The notes under the pieces: generated by a model
Told to the model about the DNA's origin: nothing
What the model saw: only the letters and a program-made list of their open reading frames with translations
The model's database searches: none
In this document: positions 58,469 to 64,000 of the stretch, piece by piece
How the letters are laid out: the number at the start of each line of letters is the position of its first letter
How positions within the stretch are numbered: position 1 is the stretch's first letter
Made by a program: the position numbers and the translations under genes
Origin: Micromonospora sp. WMMD1102
GTDB lineage: Bacteria; Actinomycetota; Actinomycetes; Mycobacteriales; Micromonosporaceae
Assembly (NCBI RefSeq): GCF_029626265.1
Contig: NZ_JARUBN010000001.1
Span: 7,195,001-7,259,000 of the forward strand
Reading direction: 5' to 3'
Length of the DNA stretch: 64,000 bases

Positions 58469-60811
58469 TCAGGCGGCGGCCAGGGCCGGGCCGTCGGCGG
58501 TGTCGAGCAGCCCGGCTTCGTCCGCCGGCCGCAACGCCAGCGCCAGTACGTCCGCCACGTCGGCCAGGGTGTGCACGGTCAGTGCCTCCCGGACCTCGGT
58601 GGGCAGGTCGTCCAGGTCCGGCTCGTTGCGGGCCGGGATGATCACCTCGGTCAGTCCCGCCCGGTGCGCGGCGAGCAGCTTCTGCTTCACCCCGCCGATC
58701 GGCAGCACCCGGCCGGAGAGGGTCACCTCGCCGGTCATCCCGAACTCCGGGCGTACCGGCCGGCCACTGGCCAGCGAGGCCAGTGCGGTGACCATGGTGA
58801 TGCCGGCGCTCGGTCCGTCCTTCGGCACCGCACCAGCCGGCACGTGCAGGTGGATCCGCCGTCCGGCCAGCGCGTTCGGGTCCAGCCCGAGCGCTCGGCC
58901 GTTCGACCTGAGGTAGGAGAGCGCGATGTGCGCCGACTCCTTCATCACGTCGCCGAGCTGACCGGTCAGGGTCAGCCCCGGCTCGCCCTCCATGCTCGTC
59001 GCCTCGATGAACAGCACGTCACCGCCGGCACCGGTCACCGCCAGCCCGGTCGCCACCCCGGGCACCGCCGTCCGCTCCGCCGACTCCGGCGTGAACTTCG
59101 GCCGGCCCAGATAGCTGGTCAGGTTGTCGGTGTCGACCCGTACCGGACCGTCGGTCGTGGCCAGCGCGACCGCGACCTTGCGGAGGATCTTCGCCAGCGC
59201 GCGTTCGAGCTGGCGTACCCCGGCCTCCCGGGTGTGCTCGGCGGCGATCCGGCCCAGTGCCGCGTCGGAGACGCCCACCTCCTCAACGGTCAGTCCGGCC
59301 CGTTCGATCTGCCGGGGCAGCAGGTGGTCCCGGGCGATCGCGACCTTCTCCTCCTCGGTGTAGCCGTCCAGCGTGACCAGCTCCATCCGGTCCAGCAGCG
59401 GGCCGGGGATCGCCTCCACCACGTTGGCGGTGGCCAGGAAGAGCACGTCGGACAGGTCGAGGTCGACCTCCAGGTAGTGGTCCCGGAAGGTGTGGTTCTG
59501 CGCCGGGTCCAGCACCTCCAGCAGGGCGGCTGCCGGGTCACCGGTGTACCCGGCGGAGATCTTGTCGACCTCGTCGAGCAGTACCACCGGGTTCATCGAG
59601 CCGGCCTCGCGCAGCGCCCGGACGATCCGGCCGGGCAGCGCGCCGACGTACGTCCGGCGGTGGCCGCGGATCTCGGCCTCGTCCCGGATGCCGCCGAGCG
59701 AGACCCGGACGAACTTCCGGCCCAGGGCGCGGGCGACCGACTCGCCGAGGCTGGTCTTGCCGACCCCGGGCGGGCCGCCGAGGGCCAGCACGGCGCCGGA
59801 GCCACGGCCACCGACGACCTGGAGGTTGCGGGCCGCCCGCCGGTTGCGCACCGCCAGGTACTCCAGGATGCGGTCCTTCACGTCGGCCAGGCCGGCGTGG
59901 TCGGCGTCGAGCACCTCGCGCGCCTGCAACAGGTCGGTGTTGTCCTCGGTACGCGTGGTCCACGGCATCTCCAGCACCGTGTCCAGCCAGGTACGGATCC
60001 AGCCCGCCTCCGGGGAGGCGTCACTGGCCCGTTCCAGCTTGCCGACCTCGCGCAGTGCCGCCTCGCGTACCTTCTCGGGCAGCTCGGCGGACTCGACCCG
60101 GGAGCGGTAGTCGGCGGAGCCGTCCGGCTCGTCCTCGCCCAGTTCCTTGCGGATCGCGGCGAGCTGCTGGCGGAGCAGGAACTCCCGCTGGGACTTCTCC
60201 AGCCCCTCCCGCACGTCGGAGTTGATCTGCTCGGTGACCTCCTGCTCGGCCAGGTACGCCTTCACCCAGCCGACCAGCAGTTCGAGCCGGGCGGTCACGT
60301 CCGGCGCGGCGAGCAGTTCGATCTTCTGTTCCAGGGTGAGCCACGGCGCGTAGCCGGCCGAGTCGGCCAGCTCGGCGAGGTCGGTCATCCGCTCGACGGC
60401 GTCGATGACCTGCCAGGCGCCGCGCTGTTGCAGCAGTGACGTCACGAGTGCCCGGTATTCCCGGGCGAGTTCCTTGGCCCGGCCGGCGGGTGCCGGCTCG
60501 GTGAGCTGGACCGTCTCGACCCAGAGGGCCGCGCCGGGTCCGGGGACGCCGGAGCCGATCCGGGCCCGGGACTCGCCGCGCACCACGGCGGCGGGTTCGC
60601 CGCTGGGCAGCCGGCCGACCTTCTCGATCGTGGCGATCACGCCGATGGAGCCGTACTCCCCGTCGACCCGGGGCACGGCCAGCAGCTTCTTGTCGCCGGT
60701 GGCCCGGGCGGCGTCCACCGCGGCCTGGGTGGTCGCGTCCAGGGTCACCGGGATGACCATGCCGGGCAGCAGGACAGCGTCGGTCAGTGCCAGAACCGGA
60801 AGAGTTGCCAT
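58469..60811 (-). CDS. lon: ATP-dependent protease Lon
   Basis: This is a 780-residue LonA protease. The N-terminal substrate domain begins MATLPVLALTDAVLLPGMVI. The AAA+ ATPase has Walker A GGPPGVGKTSLGES, Walker B VVLLDEVDKIS and the pore segment SLGGIRDEAEIRGH. The proteolytic domain has the catalytic Ser in VPKDGPSAGITM and the Lys in GGVKQKLLAAHRAG. It degrades misfolded and regulatory proteins. ATG 60809-60811 is preferred over GTG 60812-60814. An HspR-type box sits 20 bp upstream, so heat-shock repression by HspR is likely, as known for lon in Streptomyces. Confidence 0.97.
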   Translation of the reverse strand: MATLPVLALTDAVLLPGMVIPVTLDATTQAAVDAARATGDKKLLAVPRVDGEYGSIGVIATIEKVGRLPSGEPAAVVRGESRARIGSGVPGPGAALWVETVQLTEPAPAGRAKELAREYRALVTSLLQQRGAWQVIDAVERMTDLAELADSAGYAPWLTLEQKIELLAAPDVTARLELLVGWVKAYLAEQEVTEQINSDVREGLEKSQREFLLRQQLAAIRKELGEDEPDGSADYRSRVESAELPEKVREAALREVGKLERASDASPEAGWIRTWLDTVLEMPWTTRTEDNTDLLQAREVLDADHAGLADVKDRILEYLAVRNRRAARNLQVVGGRGSGAVLALGGPPGVGKTSLGESVARALGRKFVRVSLGGIRDEAEIRGHRRTYVGALPGRIVRALREAGSMNPVVLLDEVDKISAGYTGDPAAALLEVLDPAQNHTFRDHYLEVDLDLSDVLFLATANVVEAIPGPLLDRMELVTLDGYTEEEKVAIARDHLLPRQIERAGLTVEEVGVSDAALGRIAAEHTREAGVRQLERALAKILRKVAVALATTDGPVRVDTDNLTSYLGRPKFTPESAERTAVPGVATGLAVTGAGGDVLFIEATSMEGEPGLTLTGQLGDVMKESAHIALSYLRSNGRALGLDPNALAGRRIHLHVPAGAVPKDGPSAGITMVTALASLASGRPVRPEFGMTGEVTLSGRVLPIGGVKQKLLAAHRAGLTEVIIPARNEPDLDDLPTEVREALTVHTLADVADVLALALRPADEAGLLDTADGPALAAA

Positions 60812-60831
60812 CACACACCTGCCATCGATTA

Positions 60832-60852
60832 GTTGAGCTTGTACGACTCAAG
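60832..60852. promoter_or_regulatory. HAIR-type HspR operator upstream of lon
   Basis: GTTGAGC-N7-ACTCAAG matches the HspR inverted repeat (CTTGAGT-N7-ACTCAAG) with the right half perfect and two differences in the left half. It lies 20 bp before the lon start and would put lon in the HspR heat-shock regulon. Confidence 0.75.
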
Positions 60853-60922
60853 TAACAAATGATGCCCCGTGTTCCGGGTTGTGACCCAGCCCACTGCGCC
60901 GTCTCCCTGCCCCGGGGCCGCG

Positions 60923-61957
60923 TCAGGAGAATTTGGTGCCGGCCAGCGGAGGCGGCACGTAGAGACCGAGGCGCAGCGCGGTCACCGCGGCCAGGGTGCG
61001 GGTCGGACTGTCTAGTTTCCGCAATATATGTTCGACATGTGCGGCAATGGTGCGTTGGGTGATCACCAACTGGTGGGCCATCTGCTGATTCGAACAGCCG
61101 TCGACCAGCAGCCCGAGGATCTCCAGTTCGCGCCGCGTCAGGCCACGCAGGTCGCCGGGAGGCGACGCCAGCACTATCGCCACCAGATGCGCCGGCACCG
61201 ACGACGGACAGGGCAACACGGTGATCCGGACGTGCTCCTCCAGCCCCTGCACCGTCCGGTTCGGACAGAGGTAGGAGGTGTGCGGAGCACCGTCGGCCAG
61301 GCCGGCGACCGCCACTGCCAGCACCACCGAGTCGACCCGGAGAACCGGATGCTCGCCCAGCCCGGGCAGCGGCAGCACTCCGCCACCCCGGGTCAGCACC
61401 ACTCCGGCGATGGCGTCGGCGACGATCCGGGACAGGTTGACGATCGAGCGCATCGGGTCGACAGCGTCGGCGATGGCCGGGATGAGCAGCCCGAGCACGT
61501 CCCGCGCGGCATCGTCCGGCTGTGTCGGGTCGTCGGTGTTCAACGTGATCATGCCCAGGTGGCGGCCGTCGGACGTGAACAGCGGTATCCCCGCTCCCTC
61601 ACGGAATCCCGCCGGCTCCAGATGCTCCGCCCAGACCCGCACCTCGGACGGCGGCACCGGCAGGTCGCGTACCCGTAGCGGCGGCCCGACCCGGTTCAGG
61701 CCGATCAACTCGATGTCCTGGTAGAAGTCGGGGTCGCGCATGAAGGCGACGACGGACTCGGGATAGCCGTGACCGCCCAGCGTCGCGAACTCCCGTAGTT
61801 CCGGATCGAGCACATGCATCGCGACGGCGCTGTACGGCGTCACCCGACGCAGTACGGTGAACAGCTCCGGCAGCCGGTCCTCGGCATCACCCGGCAGCGC
61901 CGCGATCCGCCTCGCCTCGCCTACGGCCTCGATCGCACCCGAGGAAAACTCAACCAT
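60923..61957 (-). CDS. GAF-like sensor LuxR-family regulator (paralogue 1)
   Basis: This 344-residue regulator has an N-terminal sensory region (about 10-180). The blocks PYSAVAMHVLDPELREFATL, HLEPAGFREGAGIPLFTSDG and RHLGMITLNTDDPTQPDDAA look GAF-like. A C-terminal LuxR DNA-binding domain (about 272-335) reads LTRRELEILGLLVDGCSNQQ then MAHQLVITQRTIAAHVEHIL. This paralogue has a complete helix-turn-helix. It starts at ATG 61955-61957. It lies 108 bp from the lon upstream region and 170 bp from paralogue 2, so it has its own promoter. The ligand is unknown; it may sense a small molecule like related autoregulated LuxR proteins. Confidence 0.88.
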   Translation of the reverse strand: MVEFSSGAIEAVGEARRIAALPGDAEDRLPELFTVLRRVTPYSAVAMHVLDPELREFATLGGHGYPESVVAFMRDPDFYQDIELIGLNRVGPPLRVRDLPVPPSEVRVWAEHLEPAGFREGAGIPLFTSDGRHLGMITLNTDDPTQPDDAARDVLGLLIPAIADAVDPMRSIVNLSRIVADAIAGVVLTRGGGVLPLPGLGEHPVLRVDSVVLAVAVAGLADGAPHTSYLCPNRTVQGLEEHVRITVLPCPSSVPAHLVAIVLASPPGDLRGLTRRELEILGLLVDGCSNQQMAHQLVITQRTIAAHVEHILRKLDSPTRTLAAVTALRLGLYVPPPLAGTKFS

Positions 61958-62127
61958 TTCCGCGCCCTCACAGTCAGTCCCATTCGCATGTCGTCACCTT
62001 CGAATGGGCCGTCCTGCTCCCGCCGCCAAAAATGCCCCGCGCCGATGCGCTCACCCAGGTAACCGGCGCTCGCGTCGGCGGGAAACGCCCTCCGCGCCGT
62101 TCGCGGGCAACTTCCGCGCCCACCCGC

Positions 62128-63183
62128 TCAAATCAGCGGCGCCGACCCGGCCCGGTGCGGAACGAACCAGCCCCGGCGGGCCGCCCGCAGCAGGGCGACG
62201 TGCCGGTCCGGGGCTCCGAGTGCGACGACCGTCCGGGCCACCGTCTCGGCAACCAGGCTCAGCGGCAGGTCGAGGCCGACCGCGACCCGCTCGTCGGTCC
62301 AGCCGGCCAGCAGCAGGCCGAGCAGCACCAGCTCGCACCGGTTCAGCACACCCCAGCCGTCCGGCAGCGGGGCGAGCAACGCCAGCCCGAACAGCGGGGC
62401 CGGCGCGGCGGCGCAGCCCAGCAGCACCACCCGGAGAAACTCGTCGGCGGTCGCCGGGGCGTCCCGCCCAAATTCGGTGCGCCGCTGCCGGACCGGCCAG
62501 AGGAAGGAGACCGATCCCTCGGTCCGGGGCGCCAGCTCGTCGATCACCGGAAGCAGGGGTGAGCCGACCGTCAGCAGCGGGTGCCCGGGAAGGCCGCAGA
62601 GCGGGAACGGATCGCCGGTGTGCGTCAGCACCACTCCGGCGACGGCGTCGTGCACGACCCGGGCCAGCACCGACAGCGACCGCAACGGGTCGATGGTCGC
62701 GGCGATCCGGGGCGTCAGCAGCCCGATCAGATCCCGCTCCCCGTCGGTGGGGTGGCCAGCGTCCTCGGTGCAGAGCGCGAGCATGCCGATGTGCCGGCGG
62801 TCCTGGCTGAACAGGCCGACCGCGAGCCCTTCGTGGAAGCCGGCCGGCAGGTAGTACTCGCTCCAGATCGGATACTCGACGGCAGGCATCGGATGGTCCC
62901 GGGCGCACTGCGGGACGGGCGATTCGGTCAGACCCGCCTGCTCGGCCTGTTCCATCGACGCCCGGGTGCCGAAGTAGTCCCGGATCCGTCCCGGATAGCC
63001 GGTGCAGAGCACCTCGACGAACCGGTGGCTCCGCTCGTCGGCCAGGGAGAGCCAGGCCGCGTCGTAGGGAACCACCCGGCGCAGCAGGGACATCCACTGG
63101 GCCGGTCGGTCGGCGCCGACCGGACTCGCGGCGATCGCCGCCGCCTCGTGGAAGATCTTGGACAGCGAGGGGTTCCGGGTCAT
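62128..63183 (-). CDS. LuxR-family paralogue 2, helix-turn-helix degenerate
   Basis: This 351-residue relative of the two flanking regulators keeps the sensory half (DAAWLSLADERSHRFVEVLC, YLPAGFHEGLAVGLFSQDRR, HIGMLALCTEDAGHPTDGER). The C-terminal part reads LNRCELVLLGLLLAGWTDER and VAVGLDLPLSLVAETVARTV. The LuxR framework is visible, but the recognition-helix residues conserved in the neighbours (TIAAHVEHIL) are replaced, so DNA binding is doubtful and it may be a modulator. Its ATG overlaps the stop of paralogue 3 (ATGA at 63180-63183), so the two are translationally coupled. Confidence 0.85.
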   Translation of the reverse strand: MTRNPSLSKIFHEAAAIAASPVGADRPAQWMSLLRRVVPYDAAWLSLADERSHRFVEVLCTGYPGRIRDYFGTRASMEQAEQAGLTESPVPQCARDHPMPAVEYPIWSEYYLPAGFHEGLAVGLFSQDRRHIGMLALCTEDAGHPTDGERDLIGLLTPRIAATIDPLRSLSVLARVVHDAVAGVVLTHTGDPFPLCGLPGHPLLTVGSPLLPVIDELAPRTEGSVSFLWPVRQRRTEFGRDAPATADEFLRVVLLGCAAAPAPLFGLALLAPLPDGWGVLNRCELVLLGLLLAGWTDERVAVGLDLPLSLVAETVARTVVALGAPDRHVALLRAARRGWFVPHRAGSAPLI

Positions 63184-64000
63184 CTGGCGCTCCGGGTCAG
63201 TGAGCGTGGCACGTACAGGCCGAGCCGGAACGCGCGTACCGCGGCCAAGGTGCGGGAGGGCGCCGCCAGCTTCGCCAGGATGTGTTCGACGTGTGCGGCG
63301 ACCGTCCGGTGGGCGATCACCAGGCTGTCGGCTATCCGCTGGTTGGACCAGCCTTCGACCAACATGCCGAGGATCTCCAGCTCCCTGCGGGTCAGCCCGT
63401 GCAGGTCGCCAGGTGGCGCGACCAGCACCACGGCACGCAGGTACGCCGGTACGTGGTCCGGGCAGGCCAGCACGCTGATCCGCAGGAGGTCGCGGTACGG
63501 CGATCCCGAGTGGTCGGGGCAGAGAAAGGCGGCGTGCGGCTCTCCCTCGGCCAGGCTGCCGGCCGCCGCGCGGAGCACGGGTGAGCCGGGCCGGAGTACC
63601 GGATGGTCCGGCAGGCCCGCCAGCTCGGCCGCGTTGCCCGCCCGGGTCAGCACCACCCCGGCCGTCGCGTTGGCGACGATCCTGGCCAGGGCGGCGACCG
63701 AGCGCATCGGGTCGACCGCCTCGCCGATCACCGGGGCGAGCAGGCCGAGGAAGTCCCGGGCGGCGTCGGTAGGGTGCTCGGTCGCCTCGGTGTGCAGGGC
63801 CAGCACACCGATGTGCCGGCCGGCCGGGCCGAACAGGGGCACCCCGATTCCCTCGTTGAACCCGGCCGGGGCGAAGTGCTCGCTCCAGGAGTACAGCTCG
63901 GCCACCGGGACCGGCGACTCCCGGACCCGCAGCGGCGGCCCGTCCCGGTCCAGCCCGAGGAGTTCCACCTCCTCGTACTGCCGTGGGCCGAGCAGGTGCG
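63180..64000 (-). CDS. GAF-like sensor LuxR-family regulator (paralogue 3), 5' end outside window
   Basis: The open frame continues unbroken to the window edge (HLLGPRQYEEVELLGLD) and matches paralogue 1 in the middle of its sensor domain, so about 80 N-terminal residues lie outside. The visible part contains HFAPAGFNEGIGVPLFGPAG, HIGVLALHTEATEHPTDAAR and an intact LuxR domain: LTRRELEILGMLVEGWSNQR then IADSLVIAHRTVAAHVEHIL. It is the first of at least two coupled genes. The start codon cannot be given; GTG 63968 is only an internal candidate. Confidence 0.9.
   Translation of the reverse strand, partial: HLLGPRQYEEVELLGLDRDGPPLRVRESPVPVAELYSWSEHFAPAGFNEGIGVPLFGPAGRHIGVLALHTEATEHPTDAARDFLGLLAPVIGEAVDPMRSVAALARIVANATAGVVLTRAGNAAELAGLPDHPVLRPGSPVLRAAAGSLAEGEPHAAFLCPDHSGSPYRDLLRISVLACPDHVPAYLRAVVLVAPPGDLHGLTRRELEILGMLVEGWSNQRIADSLVIAHRTVAAHVEHILAKLAAPSRTLAAVRAFRLGLYVPRSLTRSAR

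Overview
The window comes from a very GC-rich actinomycete. The features that place it are the GC-rich wobble positions, GTG and TTG starts with GGAGG-type leaders, a SigB/SigF-type sigma factor with STAS and phosphatase partners, an HspR-type box in front of lon, and a set of SCO252x-type proteins. My best guess is a member of the Micromonosporaceae, inferred from overall gene style and not from a marker gene. The DNA looks chromosomal. No rRNA, CRISPR array or replication origin was seen. There is one tRNA gene, tRNA-Lys(TTT).

Layout. 1-7.7 kb: a signalling block with a stand-alone receiver, a giant tandem-HAMP hybrid histidine kinase, and a divergent HATPase/GAF/PP2C phosphatase. 7.9-20 kb: ordinary metabolism and envelope genes (a frameshifted secreted M23 peptidase, FAD oxidase, prolyl oligopeptidase, secreted GH16 glucanase with a lectin domain, DUF418 membrane protein, PLP dehydratase, DUF4352 lipid-face protein, NAD epimerase, STAS protein, MscL). 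20-29.2 kb: a conserved actinobacterial set of unknown function (SCO2521, SCO2522, SCO2523 and SCO2524 families, including a deviant P-loop ATPase). It is split by a 1453-residue DUF4062-NACHT-HEAT protein on the other strand. This is the most interesting part of the window. 29.6-31.4 kb: a short ATPase-LuxR regulator divergent from a PP2C phosphatase across a perfect 16-bp palindrome.

31.4-40.4 kb: a decayed and acquired zone. A PQQ-type protein, a three-gene molybdenum hydroxylase operon and an SDR gene survive only as frameshifted, internally deleted remnants. They are followed by tRNA-Lys and fragments of IS3 and ISL3 transposases. Next comes an operon of visibly lower GC (SCP2-like protein, amylo-1,6-glucosidase, NTF2-like protein, broken hydrolase, LLM oxidoreductase), and then IS3/IS1380 scraps. 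40.4-58.3 kb: core-like genes again (sigma factor, LtrA, UvrA-like ATPase with an operator on its start, SMP-30 protein, MocR regulator, B3/B4 protein, secreted C39 peptidase, hydrolase, leucine-rich protein, C-S lyase, ABC exporter, GT-C glycosyltransferase). 58.4-64 kb: Lon protease and three tandem GAF-LuxR paralogues, the last cut by the window edge.

Two long dyad elements about 40 kb apart (13.8 kb and 53.9 kb) share the same arm sequence and look like copies of one intergenic repeat family. Gene functions here are read from motifs by eye; no similarity search was run.
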